A stretch of DNA of 64,000 bases from Fodinicurvata sp. EGI_FJ10296 (GTDB lineage: Bacteria > Pseudomonadota > Alphaproteobacteria > DSM-16000 > Inquilinaceae), in assembly GCF_040712075.1 (NCBI RefSeq), contig NZ_JBFCVL010000006.1, forward strand, positions 1 through 64,000, in the 5' to 3' direction. Every line of letters starts with the position of its first letter. Positions within the stretch are counted from its first letter, which is position 1. The notes beneath the pieces were generated by a model that worked only from the letters and a program-made list of their open reading frames with translations, made no database searches and was not told the origin of the DNA. Positions 29,640 to 38,417 of this stretch are shown in pieces. The position numbers were made by a program, and so were the translations under genes.

Positions 29640-31112
29640 ATGGCTGCGGTCACGGAAACGATCGAACAAGTGGAATCGGTAACCAATAATAAGTACAAAT
29701 ACGGTTTTTCCACTGATATCGAAATGGATCTCGCGCCCAAGGGGCTCAGCGAGGATATTGTCCGTTTGATTTCCGCGAAGAAGCACGAGCCCGATTGGCT
29801 GCTCGAATTGCGGTTGAAGGCATATCGGACATGGCTGGAAATGCCCGAGCCGGATTGGTCAAAGGTCAGGTTTCCGCCCATCGACTATCAGGACGCGTAC
29901 TATTACGCCGCGCCGAAGAAAGCCGATGATGGGCCGGAGACACTGGAAGACGTCGACCCGAAGCTTCGCGAGACCTACGAGAAGCTCGGTATTCCGCTGG
30001 CCGAGCAGGAATTGCTGGCCGGCGTGAAGAACCGGCAGGTGGCGGTGGATGCCGTTTTTGACAGCGTGTCCGTCGCGACGACCTTCAAGGAAAAGCTGAA
30101 GGAAGCCGGCGTCATCTTCTGCCCGATCTCCGAGGCCGTGCGCGATCATCCCGAACTCGTGCAGAAATATCTGGGTTCGGTCGTTCCGGTGGCCGACAAC
30201 AAGCATGCCTGTCTCAACAGCGCCGTCTTCACCGACGGATCGTTTGTTTATATTCCACCGGGCGTTACCTGCCCGATGGAACTGTCGACCTATTTCCGGA
30301 TCAATGCCGCCAATACCGGACAGTTCGAGCGGACGCTGATCATCGCGGACAAGGGTTCGTATGTCAGCTATCTCGAAGGCTGCACGGCGCCGCAGCGCGA
30401 CGAGCACCAATTGCACGCAGCTGTGGTCGAGCTGATTGCTCTGGACGACGCCGAGATCAAGTATTCGACGGTTCAGAACTGGTATCCTGGCGACGAAGAA
30501 GGCAAGGGCGGCATCTACAACTTCGTCACCAAGCGGGGTCTGTGCCGGGGCAGGAATTCCAAGATTTCGTGGACGCAGGTCGAGACCGGCTCCGCCATCA
30601 CCTGGAAGTATCCGAGCTGCGTGCTTCAGGGGGATAATTCGGTCGGCGAATTCTATTCCGTTGCGATCACCAATAATCGTCAGCAGGCCGATACCGGGAC
30701 GAAGATGATCCATATCGGCAAGAACACGCGCTCGCGCATCGTTTCCAAGGGTATCAGCGCCGGCAAGTCCGACAATACCTATCGTGGACTCGTCCGCGTC
30801 CTGCCGGGGGCAACGGGAGCCAAGAACTATACCCAGTGCGACAGCCTGCTGATCGGCGACCAGTGCGGCGCGCACACCGTGCCCTATATCGAGACCCGCA
30901 ATCCGACGGCGCAGGTGGAGCACGAAGCCACGACGTCCAAGGTGTCGGACGAGCAGCTTTTTTACTGCCGCCAGCGCGGTATTGGCGAGGAAGAGGCGGT
31001 GACCCTGATCGTCAACGGCTTCTGCAAGGAAGTGCTGCAAGCGTTGCCGATGGAATTCGCGGTCGAAGCGCAGAAACTGGTCGGGATCAGCCTGGAAGGC
31101 TCGGTCGGCTGA
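29640..31112 (+). CDS. sufB: Fe-S scaffold subunit SufB
   Basis: Core scaffold of the SufBC2D complex on which clusters are built. The 490 residues are typical. Conserved features include [20 protein letters not shown] near the N terminus, the central stretch [20 protein letters not shown] with a conserved Cys, and [21 protein letters not shown], then [24 protein letters not shown] with the sulfur-accepting Cys region. [27 protein letters not shown] closes the beta-helix. It has ribosome site GAGGAGCGGG just before the ATG, and its own upstream leader with an IscR-like box. Confidence 0.97.
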   Translation: MAAVTETIEQVESVTNNKYKYGFSTDIEMDLAPKGLSEDIVRLISAKKHEPDWLLELRLKAYRTWLEMPEPDWSKVRFPPIDYQDAYYYAAPKKADDGPETLEDVDPKLRETYEKLGIPLAEQELLAGVKNRQVAVDAVFDSVSVATTFKEKLKEAGVIFCPISEAVRDHPELVQKYLGSVVPVADNKHACLNSAVFTDGSFVYIPPGVTCPMELSTYFRINAANTGQFERTLIIADKGSYVSYLEGCTAPQRDEHQLHAAVVELIALDDAEIKYSTVQNWYPGDEEGKGGIYNFVTKRGLCRGRNSKISWTQVETGSAITWKYPSCVLQGDNSVGEFYSVAITNNRQQADTGTKMIHIGKNTRSRIVSKGISAGKSDNTYRGLVRVLPGATGAKNYTQCDSLLIGDQCGAHTVPYIETRNPTAQVEHEATTSKVSDEQLFYCRQRGIGEEEAVTLIVNGFCKEVLQALPMEFAVEAQKLVGISLEGSVG

Positions 31113-31223
31113 GGAAATCAATTCATCCGCGACGCCGGTCAAGGCGATTCGCTGCTGCGACCGGCAGGGCGAACGTCGTTGATGTCAGGCAGACGGTCAA
31201 ATTCAGGTAAACGGAACGTAATC

Positions 31224-31970
31224 ATGCTCGAAATCCGCGATCTTCATGTTTCTGTCGAGGACAAGCCGATCCTGAAGGGCGTCACGCTCACAATCCCGGA
31301 GGGTGAGGTTCACGCCATCATGGGGCCGAACGGTTCGGGCAAATCGACCCTGAGCTATGTTCTCGCGGGGCGGGACGGATACGAGGTCACCGGTGGCAGT
31401 GTGCTGTTCAAGGGTCAGGAGATCCTGGACATGGATCCGGAGGACCGGTCGCGGGCCGGCCTGTTCCTGGCATTCCAGTATCCGCTGGAAATCCCCGGCG
31501 TCGGCATGTCGACCTTCTTGCGCACCGCGATCAACGCCCACCGGCGCTCCAGGGGTGAGGATGAACTCGATCCGATGGCCTTCGCCAAGCTGGTGCGGGA
31601 AAAAGCCAAGGAACTCGAAATCGATCCGTCCATGATGAAGCGTGCGGTCAACGCCGGTTTCTCCGGCGGCGAGAAAAAGCGCAACGAGATCCTGCAGATG
31701 GCGCTGCTCGAACCCAGTCTGGCCATTCTGGACGAGACGGATTCCGGGCTCGACATCGACGCGCTCAAGATCGTCGCGGAGGGCGTCAACCGTCTGCGCC
31801 GTCCTGACAATTCGACCCTGGTGATTACACATTATCAGCGGCTGCTTAACCACATCGTGCCCGATCGGGTCCACGTCCTGTCGGGCGGCCGGATCGTCGC
31901 CTCCGGCGACAAATCATTGGCGGAAAAGCTGGAAGCGGAAGGTTATGTCAACGCGGCTTCGGCCGCCTGA
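31224..31970 (+). CDS. sufC: Fe-S assembly ATPase SufC
   Basis: ABC-type ATPase that drives conformational change of SufB and SufD. It has 248 residues. Walker A is [12 protein letters not shown], the signature is [11 protein letters not shown] (typical of SufC rather than transport ATPases), and Walker B runs [16 protein letters not shown]. There is no membrane part. The ATG at 31224 (MLEIRDLHV) is chosen; upstream in-frame codons from 31179 give an unrelated basic N terminus. It lies 111 bases after sufB. Confidence 0.96.
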   Translation: MLEIRDLHVSVEDKPILKGVTLTIPEGEVHAIMGPNGSGKSTLSYVLAGRDGYEVTGGSVLFKGQEILDMDPEDRSRAGLFLAFQYPLEIPGVGMSTFLRTAINAHRRSRGEDELDPMAFAKLVREKAKELEIDPSMMKRAVNAGFSGGEKKRNEILQMALLEPSLAILDETDSGLDIDALKIVAEGVNRLRRPDNSTLVITHYQRLLNHIVPDRVHVLSGGRIVASGDKSLAEKLEAEGYVNAASAA

Positions 31971-32021
31971 CTCGCCTCCCTCCGGTTATCGCCAAGAGAC
32001 CCATTCCCGAGAGTACGACTT

Positions 32022-33338
32022 ATGACCACGAACAACGTTCTGCCGTTTGCCGACAAGATCGAAACTGTGAAAGCGTCGTTACCGGGACGTGGCGGTTCCG
32101 CGATGGCCGTGCGCCGGGCGGATGCGGCAGACCGGTATGGCCAATTCGAATGGCCGCACCGGAAGATCGAGGCGTGGAAATACACAGATCTGTCGCGCTG
32201 GGCGGTGGCCTTCGCCGAAGGGCAGGCGCCGGTGCCGCAAGCGGTCGACCGCGCGGATGTTGCGGCAAGGGTCGATGCCGTCGCGCCGGAAGGCCCCCGG
32301 CTCGTGGTCGTTGACGGCCGTTTCGACCCTGATCTTTCACGCATGGACGATCTCCCGCAGGGCGTGGAACTGGCAAGTGTCGCAGCGTTGATCGAATCGG
32401 ACGACAGCCGACTGCAGGACGCGCTCAAGGCAGCGATTCCGGCGCCGGGGCGGATTTTCGTGGCGTTGAACGAGACGTTGGCCGGCGACGGCTTTTTCCT
32501 GGATATAGCGCCGGAGACCGTGGTCGAGCCGGTGATCTCTCTTTGCTTCGTGAACACGGGCGCGATTGCCGACGGGACCCATACCCGCAACGTCATCCGT
32601 GTCGGTCAAAACGCGGCTGCGGCGATGTGCGAATATCATCTGGGCATGTCCGACGGGCGCTATTTCGCGGATATGCTGACGGATGTATCGGTCGCCGACG
32701 GCGCGAAATTCCGTCACTACAAGCTTCAGGACGAGGGGCCGGGCGCTCTGCATATCGCGAACATCCTGTCGCGCGTTGGCCGCGACGCGACCTATGACGG
32801 GTTCGTATTGTCGGCGGGCGCCGACACGGCGCGCAACGACCTGTATAGCCTGCTTGAGGCGAGCGGCGGCGAGACCCGGCTGTCCGGCGCCTATCTGGGG
32901 TCGGGCAAGCAGCATCTCGACACGTCGATTCTGGTCGACCACGCGGCGCCGGATTGTATCAGCAGACAAGTCTACAAGGGCGTTCTGGACGATCAGGCGC
33001 GTGGCGTGTTTCAGGGGAAGATCATCGTGCGCCGGGATTCGCAGCGTACCGACGGATTCCAGATGAATCGCGGGCTGTTGCTGTCCCCCCGGGCCGAGAT
33101 GAACGCCAAACCGGAACTGGAAATCTACGCCGACGATGTAAAGTGTTCCCACGGATCAACCGTTGGTGAAATCGACGAGGAAGCGCTATTCTATATGCAG
33201 GCGCGCGGGATCGGTTTGGCCGAGGCCCGGTCTTTGCTGATCGCGGCCTATGTCGAAGAGGCGATCGAAGAAATCGAGATATCGTCGATTCGCAAACAGT
33301 TTTCCGAGCGGGCGCGGCTCTGGATGGCCGCCAGATAG
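32022..33338 (+). CDS. sufD: Fe-S scaffold subunit SufD
   Basis: Partner of SufB in the SufBC2D scaffold. The 438-residue product has a divergent N terminus with RKIEAWKYTDLSRWA, the family's common early motif, and the right-handed beta-helix C-terminal part with VLDDQARGVFQGKIIV, QRTDGFQMNRGLLLSPRAEM, and the hallmark DDVKCSHGSTVGEIDEEALFY. The conserved His in CSHGST is a proposed cluster-site residue. It sits 51 bases after sufC and 38 before sufS. Confidence 0.96.
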   Translation: MTTNNVLPFADKIETVKASLPGRGGSAMAVRRADAADRYGQFEWPHRKIEAWKYTDLSRWAVAFAEGQAPVPQAVDRADVAARVDAVAPEGPRLVVVDGRFDPDLSRMDDLPQGVELASVAALIESDDSRLQDALKAAIPAPGRIFVALNETLAGDGFFLDIAPETVVEPVISLCFVNTGAIADGTHTRNVIRVGQNAAAAMCEYHLGMSDGRYFADMLTDVSVADGAKFRHYKLQDEGPGALHIANILSRVGRDATYDGFVLSAGADTARNDLYSLLEASGGETRLSGAYLGSGKQHLDTSILVDHAAPDCISRQVYKGVLDDQARGVFQGKIIVRRDSQRTDGFQMNRGLLLSPRAEMNAKPELEIYADDVKCSHGSTVGEIDEEALFYMQARGIGLAEARSLLIAAYVEEAIEEIEISSIRKQFSERARLWMAAR

Positions 33339-33376
33339 GGGCCCCGGATAGGGCTCCAGGGAACAAGGAGGCGGCG

Positions 33377-34699
33377 ATGCCAGGAGCGGAAGCACCGGTA
33401 GGATCCGCGGCGGGCAAGCCGCCGCTGACAGTGGTCGGCGAGGACGACGATATCATGGAACGACATCGAAGCGCGGTTGGAGCCTATGATCTGGCAGCCA
33501 TTCGCTCGGATTTTCCGATCCTCGACCAGATGGTCCATGGAAAGCCGCTGGCCTATCTCGACAATGCGGCCTCTGCGCAAAAGCCCCATGCCGTTATCGA
33601 CAGTCTGGTGGCGCTTTACAGCCATGATTACGCCAATGTCCATCGTGGACTGCATGCGCTGTCGTCACGAGCCACTGACAGATACGAAGCCGCGCGTGAG
33701 ACCGTGCGCGAACATCTGAACGCCCCGTCCGAGCGCGAGATCGTTTTTACCAAGGGCGCGACCGAGGCGCTCAACCTTTTGGCCGCCTGTCTTGGCCAGG
33801 GCATCCTGCGCCAGGGTGACGAGGTCATCATCACGGGCCTGGAGCATCATTCCAACATCGTGCCGTGGCAGCTCTTGCGCGACCGCATGAGGATCGTCCT
33901 CAAAATCGTGCCGGTCGGCGACAATGGCGACGTCGATCCCGCCGATCTGCGGGCGCTTCTGACCGACCGGACACGGGTGGTTTCGGTCGCCCATATGTCG
34001 AACGCGCTGGGCACCATCCTTCCGGTCGAGGAGATGGTAGCGGACGCGAAAGCGGCCGGTGCGATCACCATTCTCGACGGGTGTCAGGCCGTCAGCCACA
34101 TGAAGGTGGATGTTCGGGCTCTTGGCTGCGATGCCTATGTCTTCTCCGGCCACAAGGTCTATGGGCCGACCGGGATTGGTATCCTTTGGGCGCGCGAAGA
34201 CCTGCTGGATCGTCTGCCACCCTATCATGGCGGTGGCGAGATGATCCGCTCGGTCACCTTTGAAAAATCGACCTGGGCCGATCTGCCTGCTAAATTCGAG
34301 GCCGGCACGCCACCGATCGCCGGGGCGGTTGGATTGAAGGCAGCGCTTGATTACGTCAATGGCATCGGCATGGAACTGATTGCCCGCCACGAAGCCAGCG
34401 TGTTCGACTATGCCGTGGATTGCCTGGAGTCGATCGAGGGCGTGAGCCTGATTGGCAAGGCCCGGCGGCGGGCGTCGATCCTGTCGTTTGTGATGGACGT
34501 TGCCCACCCGCACGATATCGCCACGCTTGTCGACCGCCAGGGGGTGGCGGTGCGCGCGGGCCACCACTGCGCACAGCCCCTGATGGACCGATTTGGCCTG
34601 CCGGCGACGGCGAGGGCGAGTATCGGACTTTATAACAGCATCGCCGAAATCGACCAATTGGCCGAGGCATTGCATCGGGTTCGACGGCTGCTGGCATAA
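33377..34699 (+). CDS. sufS: Cysteine desulfurase SufS
   Basis: Group II PLP desulfurase that supplies sulfur to SufB. The 440 residues include NAASAQKPHAVIDSL, the active site ITGLEHHSNIVPW, the PLP lysine in FSGHKVYGPTGIGILWAR, and the Cys loop VRAGHHCAQPLM with a short loop typical of SufS. The start at 33377 has a strong GGAGG site; an internal ATG at 33455 would remove a 26-residue N-terminal tail that looks unusual for the family, so the true start may be there. No SufE or SufU activator is in the window. Confidence 0.95.
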   Translation: MPGAEAPVGSAAGKPPLTVVGEDDDIMERHRSAVGAYDLAAIRSDFPILDQMVHGKPLAYLDNAASAQKPHAVIDSLVALYSHDYANVHRGLHALSSRATDRYEAARETVREHLNAPSEREIVFTKGATEALNLLAACLGQGILRQGDEVIITGLEHHSNIVPWQLLRDRMRIVLKIVPVGDNGDVDPADLRALLTDRTRVVSVAHMSNALGTILPVEEMVADAKAAGAITILDGCQAVSHMKVDVRALGCDAYVFSGHKVYGPTGIGILWAREDLLDRLPPYHGGGEMIRSVTFEKSTWADLPAKFEAGTPPIAGAVGLKAALDYVNGIGMELIARHEASVFDYAVDCLESIEGVSLIGKARRRASILSFVMDVAHPHDIATLVDRQGVAVRAGHHCAQPLMDRFGLPATARASIGLYNSIAEIDQLAEALHRVRRLLA

Positions 34700-34870
34700 A
34701 ACCATGGCCGGTGAGCGGCATTTCAAGGGGTCCGGACAAGACGACACGCCCTGGACGCAGGATTTGTTAAGCGGCGGCGAATGATTATATGATTGGTAAC
34801 GGTACCGGATTCCGGAACCTGTCACCGGACGAAACAAGTCTCCGGCGGCCCACCAGACGAGAGGTTGACG

Positions 34871-35242
34871 ATGGTTCAGCTAAAGCCGATCACCATCACG
34901 GACCGTGCCGCGGCGCGGGTCAAGACGCTGATGGCGAAGACGGACCAGCCCGTGATCGGGTTGCGCGTCGGGGTCAAGAAAACCGGATGTTCCGGGTTGT
35001 CCTATAAGATGGACTATGCGACGGAGGTCGGGAAATTCGAGGAAGTGCTCGAAGACAAGGGCGTCACCATCCTGATCGAGCCCACCGCAAGCATGTTCCT
35101 GCTCGGCACTGAAATGGATTTCGTCGAGGAGGAAATCGGCTCCCGGTTCGTCTTCAACAATCCCAACGAAGTCGATCGGTGCGGCTGCGGCGAAAGCTTC
35201 CGCGTTGCCGATGGCAAGGAGCAGGCGTCGGCGACAAGCTGA
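34871..35242 (+). CDS. sufA: A-type Fe-S carrier SufA/IscA-like
   Basis: Carrier of newly made clusters. The 123-residue protein has the three conserved cysteines of the family: Cys40 in KKTGCSGLSYKMDY and Cys104 and Cys106 in VDRCGCGESFRV. The ATG at 34871 gives the expected N terminus (VQLKPITITDRAAARVKTLM). It is separated from sufS by 171 bases; that gap holds an in-frame 26-codon ATG frame (34704-34784) without homology I recognise, and it was not annotated. sufT follows after 53 bases. Confidence 0.94.
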   Translation: MVQLKPITITDRAAARVKTLMAKTDQPVIGLRVGVKKTGCSGLSYKMDYATEVGKFEEVLEDKGVTILIEPTASMFLLGTEMDFVEEEIGSRFVFNNPNEVDRCGCGESFRVADGKEQASATS

Positions 35243-35295
35243 CGACCGCCCCGGTCCGAGCTGGGCCCGGGCCGTTCGGAGATAAGGAATATCTG

Positions 35296-35712
35296 ATGGT
35301 AGCGAGCAGCGAACCTACGTTGCGCGACTTTATGACGGAACTCCATGTCGAGGAGCCGGACTGGATTCATGTGACAACGCATGAGACCGTCGTTCCTGAT
35401 CCGCTCGACACCGAGGCCGTCAAGCAGGCGATCATCGACAACCTGACACAGATCCACGACCCCGAGATCCCGATCAACATCTACGATCTGGGGCTGATCT
35501 ATGATATTTCGGTGTCTGAAGACGGTCGGGCAGCGATTCTGATGACATTGACGGCGCCCAATTGTCCGGTGGCGGGTAGCCTGCCGCAATTGGTGGAAAA
35601 GGGCGCAGGGCTGGTTCCGGGCGTGAGCGAAGCGAAGGTCGAGCTGACCTGGACGCCGGCCTGGACCATCGAACGCGCAAGCGAGGATGCCAGATTCGCG
35701 CTCGACATGTAG
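35296..35712 (+). CDS. sufT: SufT-like Fe-S maturation protein (MIP18/DUF59 family)
   Basis: A 138-residue protein of the MIP18 (DUF59) family, which helps mature Fe-S proteins. The DPEIPINIYDLGLIYDISV motif and the LTAPNCPVAGSLPQLVE stretch with its reactive Cys are diagnostic, and WTPAWTIERASEDARFALDM is the usual C terminus. The 45-residue N-terminal region before the domain is normal for bacterial SufT. The ATG at 35296 has AAGGA upstream. The order sufA-sufT is common in alphaproteobacteria. Confidence 0.93.
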   Translation: MVASSEPTLRDFMTELHVEEPDWIHVTTHETVVPDPLDTEAVKQAIIDNLTQIHDPEIPINIYDLGLIYDISVSEDGRAAILMTLTAPNCPVAGSLPQLVEKGAGLVPGVSEAKVELTWTPAWTIERASEDARFALDM

Positions 35713-35765
35713 GCAGCCACATGTAGCCAGGAGCATGTTGTCGGGGGGCTGGCAGTTTGGAAGTT

Positions 35766-36974
35766 ATGAACAGTTTGGGTTTCGATAAGCCGCCGTCCGA
35801 AACGCGGGTGGTTGTGGCGATGTCAGGTGGCGTCGACAGTTCGGTGACGGCGGCGCTTCTGGCCGAGGAGGGCTATGATGTCGTCGGTGTGACGCTGCAA
35901 CTATACGATCATGGCGCCGCGCTTGAGAAAAAGGGCGCGTGCTGCGCCGGCATCGACATTCACGATGCGCGGCTGGTGGCTGAGTCGATTGGTTTTCCGC
36001 ACTACGTTCTCGACTATGAAAGCCGGTTCTCTCAGTCGGTCATGGACGATTTCGCCGACAGCTATCTGCGCGGCGAGACCCCGATTCCATGCGTGCGCTG
36101 CAATCAGACCGTGAAATTCCGCGATCTTCTGGCGACGGCGCGCGATCTGGGGGCGGACTGTATGGCGACCGGTCATTATGTTCGCCGCGTTTCGCCCCCC
36201 CATGCCGGGGACGAGGCGGGGACCGATGCCAGCACTGATGGCGTGCCCGAATTGCGGCGCGGCATCGATCCGTCCAAGGACCAGAGCTACTTCCTGTTCG
36301 CCACGACGCCCGAGCAGCTTGCCTTCCTTCGCTTTCCGCTGGGTGGCCAGACGAAAGATGAAACCCGTCGCCACGCCGAACGTCTGGGGCTGGAAGTGGC
36401 CGACAAGCCCGACAGCCAAGACATCTGCTTTGTTCCGACCGGCGGCTATGCCCGTATCGTGGAAAAGCTGCGACCGGGGGCGGTCGAGCCGGGCGATATC
36501 GTCGATACGTCGGGCCGGGTCATGGGCCGCCACGACGGCATCATCAACTTCACCATCGGCCAGCGCCGGGGCATCGGTGTCGGCGGTACCGCACATCCGC
36601 TTTACGTCGTGCATCTGGACCCGGACCGGCATCAGGTCGTGGTCGGGCCGAAATCGGCCCTGGCCCGCGATATCGTTGAGATCGACGAGTTGAACTGGCT
36701 CGGTAGCTCCATTCCGGCATCGGGTGTGGACTGCCAGGTGAAGCTGCGCTCGGCGCAGCCCGCGGTCGCAGCGCGTGTTTATGCCCAGGGCGGTGGCCGG
36801 GCGGAGATCCGCCTCGTCGAGCCGGAATACGGCATCGCGCCGGGGCAGGCCGCCGTTCTCTATGACGATGAGCGGGTGCTGGGCGGCGGCTGGATCCGCC
36901 GCGCCGCAGCTTCGGGCCGCATCGACGCTGGCCTTGACGAGCCGGCGCGCGACGACGCGACGAAAGTCGCTTGA
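35766..36974 (+). CDS. mnmA: tRNA 2-thiouridylase MnmA
   Basis: ATP-pyrophosphatase-type enzyme that makes 2-thiouridine at position 34 of tRNAs for Lys, Glu and Gln, using sulfur from a desulfurase relay. The PP-loop is [14 protein letters not shown]. Catalytic cysteines are in [11 protein letters not shown] and [10 protein letters not shown]. Other family stretches are ATGHYVR and [14 protein letters not shown]. About 402 residues from the ATG at 35766; a TTG nine bases earlier is in frame. Placement right after the suf block points to shared use of cysteine sulfur. Confidence 0.95.
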   Translation: MNSLGFDKPPSETRVVVAMSGGVDSSVTAALLAEEGYDVVGVTLQLYDHGAALEKKGACCAGIDIHDARLVAESIGFPHYVLDYESRFSQSVMDDFADSYLRGETPIPCVRCNQTVKFRDLLATARDLGADCMATGHYVRRVSPPHAGDEAGTDASTDGVPELRRGIDPSKDQSYFLFATTPEQLAFLRFPLGGQTKDETRRHAERLGLEVADKPDSQDICFVPTGGYARIVEKLRPGAVEPGDIVDTSGRVMGRHDGIINFTIGQRRGIGVGGTAHPLYVVHLDPDRHQVVVGPKSALARDIVEIDELNWLGSSIPASGVDCQVKLRSAQPAVAARVYAQGGGRAEIRLVEPEYGIAPGQAAVLYDDERVLGGGWIRRAAASGRIDAGLDEPARDDATKVA

Positions 36975-37000
36975 CAGGCGGGCATGGTTGCCCCTATACG
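36971..37000 (+). promoter_or_regulatory. Promoter of tRNA-Met
   Basis: A consensus TTGACA (36971-36976), overlapping the mnmA stop codon, and TATACG (36995-37000) are separated by 18 bases. The tRNA begins 41 bases after the -10 box, so the tRNA probably has its own transcript. Confidence 0.6.
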
Positions 37001-37040
37001 ACTTGCCGCGACGACCGGCTGATGCCGGTTCGTCCCCGGT

Positions 37041-37117
37041 GGCTGGGTAGCTCAGTTGGTTAGAGCACGGGAATCATAATCCTGGTGTCGGGGGTTCAAA
37101 TCCCTCCCCAGCTACCA
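37041..37117 (+). tRNA. tRNA-Met (CAT), elongator type
   Basis: A full cloverleaf: acceptor GGCTGGG with CCCAGCT (a G-U pair at 1-72), D-arm GCTC/GAGC with the AGTTGGTTA loop, anticodon stem CGGGA/TCCTG around ATCATAA (anticodon CAT), variable loop GTGTC, and T-arm GGGGG/CCCTC with TTCAAAT. The CCA end is encoded. The paired 1-72 position and absence of initiator features suggest elongator Met rather than initiator; the Ile2 (lysidine) type has different acceptor bases. Confidence 0.97.
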
Positions 37118-37170
37118 CCGATCTTCCCTTTTTCATAGCGACTGTGCGTTACGGCCCCCCAAGGGTCGCA

Positions 37171-38319
37171 TCAGCGTTCCGAACCGATCTGCGGTGAGCG
37201 GCCGGTTGATGGGTCGCGCGCGTCCTCTGCGCTGCTTTCCGGCTCGATCCCCATTTGATACCGGCGTTCCCGGGCTTGCGAGCGGGGCCAGGCCCGCAGC
37301 ACGGCCTGGACAACAGTCGCAAGTGGAATGGCGAAGAAGACCCCCCAGAACCCCCAGATGCCACCGAAAAACAGGATGGCGACCACGACCGCGACGGGAT
37401 GAAGACTAACGGCCTCCGAGAACAGCAGCGGCGCCAGGACGTTGCCGTCGATGGCCTGGATGATGGCATAGGCGATCAGGATCCAGACGAGTTCGCTGCC
37501 CCAGCCGAATTGCAGATAGCCCAGCACAGCAACGGGAAAGGTGACCATCGCTGCGCCGATATAGGGTATCAGGACCGACAGGCCGGTCAAAACCGCCAGC
37601 AGCACGGCATAGGTCATGTCCAGCATCCAGAAGACGATGAAGGTCACGACGCCGACGATCAGGATTTCCCAGAATTTGCCGCGGATATAATTGCCCAGCT
37701 GCACGTCCACTTCTTCCCAGACCTGCGCTGCGAGGCGCCGATCCTCGGGCAGGAAGCTGGTGAACCATGCCAGAATCCGGTCCTTGTCCTTGACCATGAA
37801 AAACACCAGCAACGGCACCAGAATCGCGTAAACCAGCAAAGTGGCGATGCTGACGATCGAGGCGAGCGAATAGGTCAGCACCTGCTGGCTGAACGAGATC
37901 ACCTCGCTGCGGATGGCCAGAAACATCTGGTCGACCTGATCGGCGGAGAAGACGTTCGGATATTCCTCCGGAAGCCGCCTCATCAGTTCCTGGGCGTCGT
38001 TGAGCATTGACGGGACCTGTTGGATCAACAGGGTGATCTGGCTGAAAATGAGAGGGATCACCGCCAGGATGACGAACAGGAAGAATCCGAAGAAGATGAG
38101 AAAGACGCAGAGAATGGCCGCGATTCGCGGCACGCCCAACCGCTCCAGCCGAGAGACAACGCCCTGCATCAGATAGGCAATGATCGCCGCCGCCAATGCC
38201 GGCAGAAGCATATTGGCGAAGAATACCAACATAGCGAACAGCGCCGCCAGCAGCACAATCAACAGGACCACCTGAGGATCGTTGAAATGCCGCTTGAACC
38301 AATCGCGAATGAAGTCCAT
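37171..38319 (-). CDS. AI-2E/PerM-family membrane permease
   Basis: A 382-residue inner-membrane protein of the AI-2 exporter (PerM/UPF0118) family. Hydrophobic segments appear at VVLLIVLLAALFAMLVFFAN, AAIIAYLMQGVV, AAILCVFLIFFGFFLFVILA and again in the C-terminal half (TLLVYAILVPLLVFF, PYIGAAMVTFPVAVLG and LFFGGIWGFWGVFFAIPLAT). The substrate is not predictable; relatives include autoinducer-2 exporters and Na+/H+ antiporters. The start at 38319 is chosen with GGAG upstream; in-frame codons further up overlap the nested inverted repeat. It is divergent from hrpB. Confidence 0.88.
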   Translation of the reverse strand: MDFIRDWFKRHFNDPQVVLLIVLLAALFAMLVFFANMLLPALAAAIIAYLMQGVVSRLERLGVPRIAAILCVFLIFFGFFLFVILAVIPLIFSQITLLIQQVPSMLNDAQELMRRLPEEYPNVFSADQVDQMFLAIRSEVISFSQQVLTYSLASIVSIATLLVYAILVPLLVFFMVKDKDRILAWFTSFLPEDRRLAAQVWEEVDVQLGNYIRGKFWEILIVGVVTFIVFWMLDMTYAVLLAVLTGLSVLIPYIGAAMVTFPVAVLGYLQFGWGSELVWILIAYAIIQAIDGNVLAPLLFSEAVSLHPVAVVVAILFFGGIWGFWGVFFAIPLATVVQAVLRAWPRSQARERRYQMGIEPESSAEDARDPSTGRSPQIGSER

Positions 38320-38335
38320 CCGTGCGTCACTCCTG

Positions 38336-38376
38336 CCGGACGTCATACTGACGTGCAAGTGTACGTCATCGTCCGG
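38336..38376. promoter_or_regulatory. Nested inverted repeat between PerM-like gene and hrpB
   Basis: CCGGACG (38336-38342) pairs with CGTCCGG (38370-38376), and inside it TGACGT (38349-38354) pairs with ACGTCA (38363-38368). ACGT occurs four times within 45 bases. It can form a two-stage hairpin or be a dyad operator for both divergent genes. Confidence 0.6.
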
Positions 38377-38393
38377 AGACATACGTACGCCCC

Positions 38394-38399
38394 TATAAT
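38394..38399 (+). promoter_or_regulatory. -10 box upstream of hrpB
   Basis: A perfect TATAAT, 18 bases before the GTG start. With a 17-base spacer the -35 position would be GTCCGG, the right arm of the inverted repeat, and poor as a -35. An extended -10 or an activated promoter is possible. Confidence 0.4.
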
Positions 38400-38417
38400 G
38401 CGCATTGAGAACACATA

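Noticed and set aside
34704-34784. 26-codon ATG frame between sufS and sufA
   Set aside because: No clear ribosome site or homology; it may be chance.
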